This document shows, piece by piece, positions 1-15,479 of a stretch of DNA of 64,000 nt. A model generated the notes under the pieces. It worked only from the letters and a program-made list of their open reading frames with translations, had not been told where the DNA came from and searched no databases. The first letter of the stretch is position 1. Each line of letters opens with the position of its first letter. Source of the DNA: Anaeromyces robustus (Eukaryota; Neocallimastigomycota; Neocallimastigomycetes; Neocallimastigales; Neocallimastigaceae); NCBI GenBank assembly GCA_002104895.1, contig MCFG01000026.1, forward strand, positions 72,501-136,500, written 5' to 3'. Made by a program: the position numbers and the translations under genes.

Positions 1-446
1 ACATAAAAATTAATATAAAAAATTAATATAAATGAATTGATAAATATATAAAATATAAATATATAAAATATATAAATATATATAAAATATATAAAATAAA
101 TAATATAAATATATATAAAATTAATATAAATATTGTGTATGTGTGTCATTATTGCGTATGTGTTTTTTTATGTGTTTATGTGTTTATGTGTTATATAATA
201 TTATATTATATAATTTATATATTATATATTTATATATTTATATTAATATTAATCATGTTTTTTTTTTTTTTTAAAAAAAACATTTTTATAATTTTAATTT
301 TAATTTTAATTTTTTTTTTTTTGATTTTGATTTTGATTTTTTACACTTCAATTTTTAGGAATTTCCGATTGGTTTACACTAACAGAATGTTTTAAAAAAA
401 TAATTTATTTTTTATAATTTTATCTATACAGAAAATTTTAAAGAGA

Positions 447-478
<32 letters not shown>

Positions 479-1223
479 ATATATATATATATTTATAATA
501 ATAATAATAAAAAAAAAAAGTAATAAAGGACATTATTTATCATAATATTATAAAATATAATGTATTATGTGAACTCTTAAAAACATAATAAAATAATTAT
601 ATAAAAAAAAAACATAAAAAATTCATAGACATTAGATATTAATTCAAGTCAAAGTCAGTTCAAAAGTCTTTAGTTTATTATAAACCTTTAACTAGTTTCT
701 TTTTAGATAATTGCTTGGTTCATTATATATTTTCTTAAAAATATTATATATACGGACTTTTAAATATAATATTAAAAAACTTTTATCTACAATTATAAGA
801 AATTTTTATTATTGACTTTAAACATTTTTTTTTAAAAATAGATAATAAATTTTTACGCAAATAAAACGTGTATTATGATAAAAAAAAAAAAAGAAAAAAG
901 AAAAAACATAATAATAATAAACATTATATATATATTAAAAATTTATAAATAATATTATTGATTAATAATATATTTATCAGTGAGAATTTGTCCTCAAATT
1001 TTTTTTTGGAAGTCTAACAAATAATATGCGTACATCATATAAATATATTATTGATCAATAATTTTTATTTTTAAAATAATATTAATAATAATAATATTTA
1101 AATTATAAATATTATTATATTTATTATTATTAATTTATAAAAATTTAAACTAAATTTTTTATATTTCATTGAATATTGACTAAACAACAAAATTTTTAAA
1201 GTGTTGTGTATTTTTTAATTAGT

Positions 1224-1313
1224 TCACTCCTTCTTGGCAACATATTGACTACCACGAACAAAGAGAAATATTTCGTAATAGCTTCGATAGTGCCTTATTT
1301 CAATATCTATCAC
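1224..1313 (-). other. Possible orphan terminal exon or gene relic
   Basis: A patch of clearly higher GC in otherwise A/T DNA. On the minus strand it reads as an open frame after a possible AG acceptor near 1314 and ends at a TGA at 1226-1224. The peptide includes IEIRHYRSYYEIFLFVRGSQ, which has ordinary protein composition unlike the neighbouring low-complexity translations. I could not recognise the family and found no upstream exon on the minus strand, where 1330-2600 is microsatellite. It may be the last exon of a lost gene or a chance remnant. Confidence 0.25.
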
Positions 1314-1565
1314 TTTCTTTTTATTTTTTTAAAAAAAAAAAAGTACTTTTTAATTCATTTTTAATAATAAATTATTTTACTTTTTTTTTCTTCCTTAACT
1401 TTTTATTTTACCTATTTTATAATATTTTTTACTAATAAATTAATTATTTTTTTTCTTTTTTTGAGAAGGAATTAAAAAAAAAATTACAATTTTCTTTTAT
1501 AATTTATAATAAAAATATATCGAATCAAATTCCTAAGATTTTATAAGCCACAGTTTTGTTTATGT

Positions 1566-2264
1566 ATACATATGTTGAAACATTATACATTATTTATTTA
1601 TTTATGTATTTATTTAATTTATATTCATATATTCATTTATTTATTTATTTATTTATTTATTAAATTATTTATTCATATATTTATATTTATTTATTTTTAA
1701 TGTTTTCCTTATTATTTATTTATTATATTTATATATTATTATATCCTTAATTATTTATTTATTTATCTATTAATCTATTTATTTATTTATTTATTTATTA
1801 ATTTATTTAATAAGTTATTCATATATTTATATTTGTTTTTCATTATTATCCATTATTTATTAAATTATTTACTTATTTATTAATTCATTCATTCATTCAT
1901 TTATTAATATTTTTATTATTATCTATTATTTATTTATCCATTAATCTATTTACTTATTTATTAATTTATTTATTTATTTATTATTCATATATTCATTTAT
2001 ATATATTTATTTATTTATTAATTTATTTATTAACTTATTTATTCATATATACATTTATTCATTATTATTATAATATTATTATTATTAAATATTATTAACT
2101 ATTATAATTATTATTATTATTCAATGTTATTATTATTATTATTATTCAATGTTATTATTATAATTTTTATTATTATTAAATATTATTAACTATTATTATT
2201 ATAAATTATTATTGATTATTATTATTCAATGTTATTATTATTATTATTAATTATTATTATTAAC

Positions 2265-2313
<49 letters not shown>

Positions 2314-2396
2314 AATTATTATTAATTATTATTATTATTATTAATCATTATTATTATTAACTATTATTATTGATTATTATTATTATTATTTAATCA

Positions 2397-2431
<35 letters not shown>

Positions 2432-2585
2432 TATTTATTTATTATTTATTATTTATTATTGATTATTTATTATTATTATTCAATGTTATTATTATAATTA
2501 TTATTATTTATTATTATTATTATTATTCATTATTCATTATTCATTATTATTATTAATTATTATTATTATTATTATCCATTATGTA
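1566..2585. repeat. ATTT and TTA microsatellite field
   Basis: About 1 kb of imperfect (TTTA)n followed from about 2060 by imperfect (TTA)n, interrupted by CAT and CAA variants such as ATTCAATG at intervals. It has the look of slipped and degenerated simple repeats and no coding content. Confidence 0.85.
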
Positions 2586-5500
2586 ATTTTGGGGAATTGG
2601 GCAGCCATTTTAAAAAAAGATTTTTGTTTTATTTCTTTTAAATTAATTGTGAAAAAAAAAATTTTTTTTTACTCTATTCACCAATAAGGAAATTTTTTTT
2701 AGGGTGTTTTTTTTTTTAAAAAAAAAATAGAAAAAAACAATCAATCAATAAAATAAGTAAATAAATAAATAAATAAATAAATAAATATAAATAAATAATC
2801 ATTTGATAATTTGATTTAATTTTTTTTAATTCAATAAATTTAAATGTAAAAAATAAAAATACAAAAATAAAATAAAAAATAGTAAATTCTATTTTTTATA
2901 ATATTTTGTTTTATTTTATTTTCTGTAAAATATTAAAAAGAATAAAAGGCTTTTTTCTATTTAATAATCATTTTATAAATATATATATAAAACTTTAAAA
3001 AAAAAATGCATAATTCAATGAATTTAATCAATTAATATTTAATTTTATGGCAGACCAAAAAAAAAAAATAAACACTATTGAATAGTTAATATTTAATAGT
3101 TAATAGCTAATAGTTAATAATTAACAATGAAAATAATTAAAAAAAAAAAGAATTATAATAAATTATAAACTATTCTAACTTTTTTAACATTCTTTTTTTC
3201 ATTATTATTATTCATTATATTTTATATGATTATATTTATTTAAATATTTGAAAAAATTCTCTTATTTTTATTGTTATTACTTTTAATTCTGTTATTGTTA
3301 TTGCTATTGTTATTGTTATTGTTATTGTTTTTCAATTTCTATTATTATTATTATTAATTTATAATTAAATAAATAGAATTTTTTTGTTTTTTTTTTTTTT
3401 ATTTGTTTTTTGTCTTTGTTTTTTGTTTTTTTTTTGTTTTTTTTTAATATTCTATTTTTTAAAAATCTTTTTTTTTTTCGTTACACAAAAAAAAATTAAT
3501 TCATTTTTTTGTTTTCTAAAGAAACAAAAAAAAAAAAAAAATTTTTTTATCCACACAAAAATAAAAGTTTTTTTTTTTATTTTATTTTTTTTTATATTTT
3601 TATTAATGGTTTAACTCAAGAATAATGATTATTAATGAATATTATATTATATGATATTATATGATATTATATTACAAACTTCTTATTGTTATTGTTACAT
3701 TCTAGTGTTAGTTAATATCAATATTTAAAAAAAAAATAAAAATAATAAGAATAAGAACTGTTTTTAATTATAATATAATAGTGTTATATAAGAACCATTT
3801 ATAATAAATAGTTTTTTTTGTATGTTCAATTATGTTCAAGTGGAAATTTTTATTCATTTATTATATAATTAATTTTATTTTATTTTATTTTTAGGTTTGA
3901 ATGATGTTTTAACATTTTTACATTTTCAAAAAATGGGTTTTATTAATAAATAAATAAATTATATAATAAATAAATAAATCTTTATTTTACGTATTAATTT
4001 TAAATAATTTTGATGATATGTAAAATTTAACATAAAATAATTTATATATATTTTTATATATTTTTATATATATTTATTTATATAATTTTATTATTATTAT
4101 TTATTATTATTAATTATTATTATTTATTATTATTATTATTTATTATTCATTTTTATTTATTATTGTATTTTACATTTAATTTTACATTCATCTTTTACAT
4201 TTATTTACTTTTGTTTTTATATTAATTATTAATACTTTTTAATTTCAATCTTACATTTACTTTTCTCTTTTGTTTTTATTTTATTTTTTTGTTTTAAAGA
4301 TAGTATAGTTCAAAAAAAAAAAACATTTCTAATATTACTAATAATAAACCTATTTATTTATGTCAATTATTTTTTTTTTTCTTCTTTGGCTTTATCAAAC
4401 TTTTATTTATTTATTTATTCATTCATTCATTCATTCATTTATTTATTTATTTAAAAAATTCAGTCCTTCAATTTAAATTAATTTAATAAATTATTATATA
4501 TTATTAATATATTCCAATATATGAAAAGTAAGGATGGATGAATAAAAATTTAATAAAATTGTTCATCTTTTTTTTTTAATTTAATTTAAAAAAATTTCTC
4601 AAATTTTTGAATAATTTTTAACATTTTAATTAATTTAATTTCTTTTAATAAAATAATATATTAATAATATATATAAATAATTAAATGTAATATATGAATA
4701 TAATATAAAATAATTATATTTTATATATATTAAAAAAAAAAGAAATTTTTTTGGGAAAAATTAAAAATTCAATGATGAAAAAAAACCAAAAAACCAAAAC
4801 AAAAACAAAAACAAAAATAAAAATAAAATTTTTTTATTAGTATTCTAAGAAAGAATAATAAAAATGTCAATGTCAATGTATCATACTCTTATACACACAC
4901 ACACACACATATATATAATAAACACGATTAATTTATTTCAACCTACAATTCATATTCTAATTAAGTTAAATAACTTATTACTATTATAATTATATATTTT
5001 ACTAATAAAATTTGTATAAGTTGAAAACAAAAAAAAGAAATGATCATGAATGATCGATCATCAATTACTTTATATATTTAAAATATTAGTGAAGAAATAA
5101 GCATTCATAATTTTAATTTAATATTAAATAATAGATAATAATAAAAAATAGTAAATAATAATAAAAAAAATATATTATTTACATAAGTTTATTTAAAAAA
5201 AATAATAATAATAATATTAATCAATGTTTGTATTAAATATTATGATATGATGAGAGATAAAAAAAAATTTGGGTAAAAAATTTATAATAAATAATTATAA
5301 TAATTAAAAAATGTTAAACCAAAAAAAAGAAAAAAAATTTTTTTAGAACAATTAATTAAACTACATAATTTATTGGGTAAAAATGAAAATAAAAATAAAA
5401 ATAATGAATTTAAACAAAATAAAATCATAAATATATATATATATGATATGATAATATGATAATATGAAATAGTTTTATTATTTACAATTTATGTGTACTT

Positions 5501-5735
5501 TGGTTTTATCTTTATAATATAACTCTTCATTAATAAATAACTATAGATAATTATATATAATACTCCATTCTATTTAATAAAATTATTATTGTATTATTGT
5601 TAACTATAATAATAAAAATAAAAATAGTTTATATAATAAATACTGGGATAACTTTTATTCTAATACTATTTACAATAATTTGTTTAAAGTATTATCCTAT
5701 TTAAATAAAAAAAAATCTATAATTATAATAAATAT

Positions 5736-5768
<33 letters not shown>

Positions 5769-6836
5769 TTATTATTCCCTAAAAATTGAAATCCTTTATT
5801 TTTATTATTATTATTTATTATTTTATTATTATTATTTTTTATTATTGATTATTTATTTATAATTATTTTTTTGGTTTCTTTTTTTTTTTATAACAATTAA
5901 TTATTATTATTAATTATTTTTTTTTTTTAATATATTTTAATTTAAATATCAAAATACAATTTTTAAATTAAAAAAAAAATAAAATTTTTTTTTTATATTT
6001 AATTTTTATTTGGTTTTTTTAAAGGAAAAATTATATAAATAATCCAAAAAAGAAATTTATTTTTTTATTTTTTTATTTTTTTATTTTTTAAATTTTTTTA
6101 TTCTTAAATAGAAATTTTAGAAATTTTATATAGATATAAAATTGCTTATTTAAAATAAAAAATAAAGTAAAATAAAATAAAATAAAATAAAATAAATAAA
6201 ATTAAATAAAATTAGAATTTATTATTATTAAGAAAAAAAAGAAAAAAAAAAAAGAAAAAAGAAGGATTAATGGAACTATAGAAAAAAAATAAAACAAACC
6301 TAATTAGATATTTCAAAAAAAAAAAAAAAAAAACATTTCTTAAATATATCCTTTATAAAATTTAAAAGTAAAAATAATTATTATTTTTATTTATATATAT
6401 ATATAAATATTTAAATAATACTTCAATATCCAATTTTTTATATTTCAATAAACTGATGTCATGTATTATATATATCTTTAGGATTTATAATTATTAAAGG
6501 TAATCATTGAAAGGTAAATATATAAATATTTTTTTTATTTATATATATATATATATAAATAAAGTATATATTATTATTATTAAGTTGAATTTTGTAAAAA
6601 GTTGTATATTACTAATACATAATAATAAGTTAAAAATATAACAAAAGAAAAGGATATTCAAATATATAATTATATTAAGAAAAAATAAATGAATTTTAAG
6701 TATTTTTAAATAAATATAGCAATTACCATTCTTTATATAATATTAAATCTTAACAATTAAAATAATTACAATAAAATAACTAAACAGAATAAATAAATAA
6801 ACAAATAAATAATTAATAAATAAATAAATGAATGAA

Positions 6837-6868
<32 letters not shown>

Positions 6869-9759
6869 GACTATAATAAATAAATAAATAATACTATTTA
6901 ATAACAAGTTTTGGCAGTGAACTGAAATAAAGTTTAAAGTTTTTTTATGCCATTTTTTTTATGATATAAAAAAAAGGAATAAAAAAATAATAATAATAAG
7001 AAAGAATAAATTTTTTAATTAATTAAATTTATTAATTAAATTTAAAATAAAATATCAAATATTATATATTATATAATATAAATAAATAAATATAAATATA
7101 AAAAGTTAAACATCATATAATTAATAAATAATAAATAATTAATAAATAATAAATAAATAATAAATAATGAATTACTGCTCATCAATAATAATAAAAGAGT
7201 TATTATAATAAAGAATCATGATAAAAACAATAAAAGAATATTTAGTTTAAAACAAATAAAAAATAAAAAGTTGAATAAGCAAAAAATTGGGTATAAAAAA
7301 ATTTTTAATTCATGTAAACATAAAATAAAATAAAATAAAAACAAAAAAAAAAACAAAAACAAAAAAAAAACCAAAAAATTTAAGATTAATATATTAAATT
7401 CATATATTAGATTCAATTCAAATATATAAAAATATAATTAACAAAATTAAATAGAAATGAAAAATACATCAAAAATTTAAAAAATTTTATTTCTTAAATC
7501 TAAATAAATAAATAAATGAATAGATAAATAAATAAATGAATAGATAAATAAATAAATAATAAATAAATTAATACATAAATAAATAAATAAATAAATAATA
7601 AATGAATAAATAAATAAATAATAGATTAATTTTTTTATTATTCATTATCCATTCATTTATTTAATTATTTATTTATAATTATTTATTTATTTATTTATTA
7701 TTTATTCATTTATTATTTTAAAATAAGAAATTATTTAAAAAACAAAAAAAAAAGAATAAAAATTTTTTTATTTACCCCAAAAAAAGTTTTCCTCTTTTTT
7801 TTTTAATTTATTAAATATAAAATTAAATAGTGATCATATATTATAATATATTACAATATATTAAAATTAAAATCAACCTAATAAATTTTTTTTAAAAAAA
7901 AAAAAGTAAATTAAAAATTAAAATTAAAAATTAAAAATTAAAAAATTGAAAATTGAAAAGTAAAAATAAAAGAATAAAAAATAATAAAAAAAAATTAAAG
8001 TTACAATTCTTAGAAATAAATGTAACAAACCTACGTAAATGTAATGTATTTACAACATTTAAAAAATCAAAAATCAAAATAATCAATTATCACCAAATAT
8101 CATTAAATATCATTAAATAATCAAATAATCAAGGAAAAAAATAAATAAATATTTAATATTACTTATTAGTATTAGTATTAGTATAACTATTATATAATAA
8201 TTATAATAATAATAATAATTAAATAGGTAATAAGTAAATTATAAATTAATATTTAGATCCCAATAATTATAATATAGTTAGTTTTTATTAGAGTATAAAA
8301 TATTATTATTATTGTTATCTATAGTCAAATTAATTGTTGATCATTTAATATATAATAAATAAGAATAAATTGAACCAAAAAAAAAAGAAACAAAGAAAAA
8401 AGAATAATCAATTTAACCGCAAATCAAAATTAAATGAATAAATAAATAATAAATAAATAAATCATATAATAAATAAATAAATAAATGAATAATAAATAAA
8501 TAAATAAATAATATATAATCATATATAAACAATTGAAATGAATTAAACGGTTACAATATATTATAGATCATATTATTTAATAATAAAAAAAATTTTTTTT
8601 GGGTGGATTACTAAAAATATATAATAAATATAAAATAAATATTAAATATAAAATAATATTTAATAATAATTATAATTATTATTATTATTATTATAAAAAA
8701 TTATTATTATTATTATTTAGAAAAAAATAATCTAATTTAATATTAAAAAAAATTTTCAATTCAATTTTTTTTTTTTTTGAAGAAACCATAAAATGGGAAG
8801 ATGAATATAAACAATATAAATTGTATTATTATTAATATACCTACCAAATATAATTCAATAGTATTCTAATATATATAATTAAAATTCAAATTTAAAGTTT
8901 TTTATATTTTCATATGCTTTTTTTTATTTTTTAATAACCAAAAAAAAAAAAAATTAAATAATAATTAATATAATATTAAATAAATAATAATATAAAATAA
9001 TATAAAATAAATAATATAAAATAATAATTAATATAATATTTTATTATTACTATTTAATTATTAATTATTATTTTTTTTTAATCAAAAAATAATAATTATT
9101 AATATTAATATATTATAATACTATATAATAAATACAGTTTTTAATCATAATAATAGTAATTTTGTAGGAAATAAAAATATTAAAGTTTATGTTATTATTA
9201 TTATTATTATTATAATATAAAATATTAATATAAGCATAATAATTAGTTATAGTTAAAAAAAAAAAAAAGATAAAAAAAAATAATAATAAAAAAGAAAATA
9301 TTCTTTTTCTTTTTTTTCTTTTTTTTTATATTTTAGTAATAATAAGATAATTATTATTAATATTATTTATAATAATATTAATAATATTTTTTTTTTATAG
9401 AAAAAGACTAATTTAAGAGATAAATAATAAAAAGTAAAAACAGAAAAAAAAAAAAGCAAGAATAAAAAAAAAACAAAAACACTTTTAATAACAATATGAA
9501 ATAATATTAAATATATAATATTTTATAATAATATCATTATTTTTATTTATATCACAAAAGGTTAATATATATACATATACACTTTTTTTTTATTGTATAA
9601 AGAAAAAAAATTCAATTTTAATTTTATAGAAAAAGTATATTTATTTATTTATTTATAAAAGATAATTTTAATATTATGAATATCCTATAATAATACATTA
9701 CAACTTATAAATAATATATAATATATAATATATACTTTATCATTGAATAGTCAAAAAGC

Positions 9760-9809
<50 letters not shown>

Positions 9810-9871
9810 TTTATTTTATATAATTAATAGTTAATAATATTAACTTTTATCATTTTTTATTTTTAAAAGTT

Positions 9872-9903
<32 letters not shown>

Positions 9904-9959
9904 AACAGTAAGAAAAAAAAAATAAAATAAAATACATATTACTATAAGAAAGGGTCAAA

Positions 9960-10026
9960 ATGGAAGTTAAAAACAGAAAAATTCAAAATAATGTAAATCA
10001 TTGTCGAAAATGTCATAGAAGGTAAT

Positions 10027-10057
<31 letters not shown>

Positions 10058-10606
10058 AATTTTTTTCTTTCATATTGTAATTTTTTATTAGAGAAAAAGG
10101 AAATAAGAAATGTATTATATATATATATATAGACTAATACTCATTAATATTTAAAATAATAATATTTTGTACTAATATTAATTATTATTTAAAATAATTA
10201 TATATTGTATTTTGAAAATATATGATATTATTATTTTTATTATTATTATTTTGTGACTGACTTTTTTCTTCACTTAAAATATTTTAATATGTTTTGTTTC
10301 TTTCATATATATAGCAAAAGAAATTCTTATCCTTATTCATATAATGTCTATGAATCAATAAAAAATGAACATATAAAAGCAGTAAATCACTATTCTTATA
10401 CTTCACCTGTTAAAGCAAAAGTATTAAATATTTATAATAAAAATTCAAATAAATCAAATAGTAACCATTGTACTACCTTAAATGAGTCTTCAGATAATGT
10501 TTCGTTAAATGGGGATAATACTTATTTTGAAATACATCAATTAGTACCAAATACTGGTCCAGCTCATGGTGGTATTCAAGTAACTATTTATGGTCAAGGC
10601 TTTTAT

Positions 10607-10637
<31 letters not shown>

Positions 10638-13299
10638 GAATAAATAAATAAATATAAATATTATATATATAGTTTTATTTTATATATTTTATGTTTATGA
10701 TTTTATTTATTTATAATATATTAATTTATAATATATTTATTAATTTTTTTTTCTTTTGTATTATTATTAAATCAATTTTAAATATATATATAAATAAAAA
10801 AGATGGATTATATGTAGTTTATGGAAATTGTATTATTGAAACTGAATTTATCGATTCCAACACTATAACATTTTATTTACCACCTAATCCAAAATGTTTT
10901 CATTATAATGGTAAAAAAACAGTGGTTGAAGATTTATTTGTAGTTGATTTATATAAATCATTGATATCTCATGCTGAATTTAATACAAATATATCAGGTA
11001 AAAAAGATAAAATAATAATAAATAATAAATAATAATAATAATAATAAATATATAAATATTATATTTATGCATATCTAGCTATAAAAAATATTAAATATTT
11101 TTTTTTTTTTAATTTATTATTATATATTATTTTAATTTTCATTTTCTTTTTATATATATATATATTATTAATATTATTTTTTTATTATATATAAATGAAA
11201 ATAAAAAGATTCTTTTAATATTTTGCTAGAAATTATTATTAAAATTATTATTTCAAGAGTATGTAATAATTTTAATGATTTATCATTTATGAAACCTTGT
11301 TCAACAACAAGTTTTTCACAATTAATTAATGGACAAAAATCAAATGGTGGTAGTAATAATAATAATAATAATTTTAATCTTTTTAATACAGAAAATAATT
11401 ATATTTTAAATTCTTTAAAATCTTTACAAAATTCTATTTCTTGTTCATTTACTCAACAAGAAAAAGCACTATCTTCATTAATTAATAAAACAAAAGAATT
11501 TATTCCAACTTTTTATATAACGAATAATCGTCATTCATTAAATACAAATACATCTACATTATCAACAACAACAACTACTACTACTACTGCTACTACTACT
11601 CCAGTAATAAAAATTAATCTTGATCCTTCCCTTTCCATTTATCAACCCTATTATTATTATCCTCCAAATCTATTATCAACAATATCTAATCCACAAACTA
11701 TTTCATTTTTAAATTCTAATTTAAATCTTAATCCTATTAATATTAATACTAATACTAATACTAATATTAATGCTAATCAAAATTTAATTCCAAATTCAAA
11801 TTATAATACTTCTACTTTACCTACAACATTACCAATACGCTATCATTCAAATAATAACAATAATAACAATAACAACTTTAATAATAATAATAATAATAAT
11901 AATAACTTTAATAATAACAAATCATTACTTTCAAATAATATTATTGCCAACCCTCTAAAATCTTCAAAAATAAATAATACCATTTCTTTGTCAAATATAT
12001 CTAATTTAATTAATTTAAGTCAAAATGATGAAGATATGGCTATTGAAGGTGATGATGAAATGGAAGAGGATAATAATAATAATAATAATAATAACAATAA
12101 AAATAATAATAATAATTTAGAACATCATTGTACATGTAATGAAAATATAGGAATCATACCAAAATCTTCAAATTTACATTCCTATAGAAATTCAAAAAAG
12201 TCATTTAAGGAACATGTTAAAGAAATACGTAATAAAGAAGAAGCTAAAAAAAGAGAACATCAACAAAATTATAAAGAAGGTAAAAAAATTGAACAAATTT
12301 TAGCGGATTGTGTTAAAAAATCTAATGAATCTAAACCTATTCAACCTAATGAATTTCTTTATTCATCAACTACATCATCTAATAATTCTTCATCTTCTTT
12401 ATCTTCTTTAAAATCAAGATCAAAATCAAAATCAACTTTTACTTCTAATACTACATCAACTTTAATATCAAATTCTAATTCAACTTTAAATTCAACTTTA
12501 AATTCAAATTCTAATTCAAACTCAAATTCAAATTCAACAACATCATCTTCTTCATCTAATACATCTTCTTCTTCTTCATCTTCTTCTTCTACTTCTTCAA
12601 AACGTTCCATTACTATTAAAATTACTTTAATTCATTTAGGTATTATTTTATGTATGACTCGTTTAATTTATTATATTTTGAAATATTGTAAATTATGTTC
12701 TAGATTACAAAATTTTGAAAATGATGTTTCATCTAAAATACAAACTATCAAAACTAATGTAAAAAAGGATAATTCATTATTTTTATTCTCTAATAAGAAT
12801 ATAAATTCTGATTCTAATTTTGATTTAATGGATGATGAAAATTATCATAATAATAATAATAATAATAATTCAAATCCTAATCACAATATAAATACCTCTT
12901 CTTTTAAATTTGAAAATGAATCAAAAAATATTTATCAACAAAATAATAATAATAATAATTTTAATTATAATGAAAAAGATAATAATGAAATGAACTTAAA
13001 TTCATCCTCCTCAACTCTATCTTCTTCACCTTCTTCATCTCCAATTCTATCGCCTACTATTTTAACACCATCTTCTTCTTCAAATGATTATCATCATTTA
13101 TCCAATAATCATAATAATCATAATAATGATACCCAATTAATTAATAAACCTTTAAAAACAAAAAAGAAATCTAATTATTTAAAAATTATTGATCAAGGAG
13201 ATACTATTGGTAATACACCACTTCATTATGCTACTATTGCTCATTCTCCTGCTTTATTTAATATGTTAATTGAAGGTTTGTTTTCTTTTTTTTTTTTTT

Positions 13300-13330
<31 letters not shown>

Positions 13331-13920
13331 ACTATATATAGATAACGATATATAGATAACAATATATAATATAATTAGGTATAAAAAAAACTAAACTATT
13401 TACATATATATATATATATTCTTGTTTTTTATTTTTTCTTTTATAGCTGGTGCTAATATTAATAAAGAAAATATTTATGGTCAAACTGTTTTAGATTTAG
13501 CTTATTCCATTGGAGATGATACTGTAAGTTTATATATAATATATATTAATTATTTATTTATTATTATTATTATTTTTTCTCTTTCTTTTTCAAATTTTCA
13601 AAATTTCAAAATTTCAAAATAGTTTTATATTAATTAAAAATAAAATTAAAATAAATTATTAAATATTAGAAAGTTAAAGTATATATTTTATTGTAAGTTT
13701 TATTATTAAATTATTAATTTTTTTTATATTATTATTATAATTATTTTTATTTATATTTAATTAATAGATGGTTGAATTAATCGAAGACATAATGAATAAT
13801 AATAATAATATAATAGATGAAAATGAATCCAATCCATCTTATACATTATCTGATTCAATTTCATCTCCAACTTTAGTTGATTCAGGATTTTCATCAGGAA
13901 TGAATGAAGGATTAATTTAG
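9960..13920 (+). CDS. IPT/TIG-domain and ankyrin-repeat protein, SPT23/MGA2-like
   Basis: Six exons: 9960-10021, 10315-10607, 10803-10997, 11230-13275, 13447-13523 and 13768-13920, all with GT-AG introns and summing to 2826 nt (941 aa). An IPT/TIG immunoglobulin-like domain at about residues 93-180 carries the signature PNTGPAHGGIQVTIYGQGF and then GLYVVYGNCI. Asn-, Ser- and Thr-rich low-complexity sequence fills about 190-640 and contains a charged Lys/Glu stretch. A hydrophobic segment at about 644-667 (ITLIHLGIILCMTRLIYYIL) could span a membrane. About one and a half ankyrin repeats follow at about 840-890 (GNTPLHYATIAHS, then YGQTVLDLAYSIGDD). TIG plus ankyrin plus one membrane segment is the architecture of the fungal ER-anchored regulators Spt23/Mga2, but there the membrane segment follows the ankyrins, whereas here it precedes them. 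The start is the first ATG in frame; an upstream 5' exon cannot be excluded. Function is inferred from domain order only. A CAMTA-type or other TIG regulator is the alternative. Confidence 0.72.
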
Positions 13921-14563
13921 AAAAAAAAAAAAAAAAAAAAAAACATTTATTTTTTATAAGAGATTTTTTTTTCAATTTTCCTTTTTTTTTTAAAGAAGAA
14001 ATATATATATATATAATATATAAATATATAAAAGAAAAATATTATAAAGTATTATAATAAATATTATCTATTATGTATAATGTTATATATATGAATATAT
14101 ATAATATTATATCAAGGAAAATATATATGTATATATATATATATATTTATTTATTTTAAGATTTGAATTTTAAAAAAATAATAAAAATAATAATAATAAT
14201 AAAAATTAGATAGTTAATAAAAGAAAATAATTAATGTATATAGTTAATCTTATTAAAAAAAAATAATAATAATAAAAAAAAAATATTTTTAAAAATTAAA
14301 ATTAAAAATTAAAAAAAAAAGAAAAAAAAAAAAAAAAAAAGGTAAGAAATAAAGAGAATAATTATCCTATAAAATAATTATTATCATATAAAAAAGATTA
14401 AAAAAGAAAAGGAAGAAGAAAAAATATATATACAGTATAGATATATAGATAGAGTACTTTTCTTTTTTCTTTTTTATTATTATATTTTTATTAACTATTA
14501 AATTTAGAAAAGTAGAAAAAGAATTTTAAGAAAAAAAAAAAAATGAAAAAGAAATTTTAGAAA

Positions 14564-14601
<38 letters not shown>

Positions 14602-15260
14602 AAATACATACATACATAATATTATATATTAGTTATTAATAAGTTATTATAATATATATAAAATATATATATAATATAATATATAATTTATTTATTTATT
14701 ATTAAAAAGAAGACGAAAAGAAAAAAAAAAAATTAAAATCTTTCTTTTAAACATTTTTTTTAATTAATTAATATCTTTATATTTTTTTTAAAAAAAAATA
14801 TATATATATATATGTATAAGTATAAATATATACATATTATTATAAATATATAAATATAAAATGAAGAATTTATAATTTTAGAATCATATTTCACTTTTTT
14901 TTATTTTTATTTATTAAATAAAATAAAATAAAATAAAATAAAATAAAATAATTTATATATAAAATATATAATTAAAATATATAATTAAAATATCTAAAAT
15001 AGAATTAAATAATATATAAAACAAAAAAAAAAAAAAAAAAAAAAGGTGAAATATATAAATATATAAATATATATATAAAAAAAAAATTACTTTTTTTTTT
15101 TTTATACTCTTTTTCTTTTTCTTCTTTTTTTTTATTTCATTAGTTTTATCCTTTTTTATATATATATAATATATATTAAATTATATTTAATTAATTAAAA
15201 AAAAATATAAAAAGAAGAAATAAATATTAAAAATATATATATATATATATTAATAACAAA

Positions 15261-15299
<39 letters not shown>

Positions 15300-15304
15300 A
15301 AAAT

Positions 15305-15341
<37 letters not shown>

Positions 15342-15479
15342 TAAATAAAAATTTAAAATAAAAAAAAAATAAAAGGATATACATAAATATATAAATATAT
15401 AAATATATCTATAAATATTTTTTCTATAAAATTTATATCTATTATCTATATCTATATCTATATAAATTTAATTATCTAA

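Larger units (their letters stand above)
1..9959. other. Gene-poor AT-only region
   Basis: Nearly 10 kb of A/T sequence made of poly-A, poly-T, TTTA, TTA and TA microsatellites. I read both strands and saw no exon-like block of higher GC with plausible splice sites, apart from the short patch at 1224-1313 listed separately. Short open frames here (for example 135-395, 3384-3614, 5680-5862 and the minus-strand one at 7216-7416) translate only to runs of Phe, Ile, Leu, Tyr and Lys and are by-products of composition. The part just upstream of 9960 probably contains the promoter and 5' UTR of the TIG-ankyrin gene, but no motif can be assigned. Confidence 0.75.

Noticed and set aside
3384-3614. 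Open frame rich in Phe and Lys
   Set aside because: Pure T/A composition, no protein-like residues and no splice context; a by-product of homopolymers.
6346-6354. ATATCCTTT, identical to a U12 5' splice site
   Set aside because: It lies in the gene desert with no flanking exon, so it is a chance match.
12359-12610. Minus-strand acidic frame of 83 codons
   Set aside because: It is the complement of the Ser/Thr/Asn-rich region of the TIG-ankyrin gene exon.
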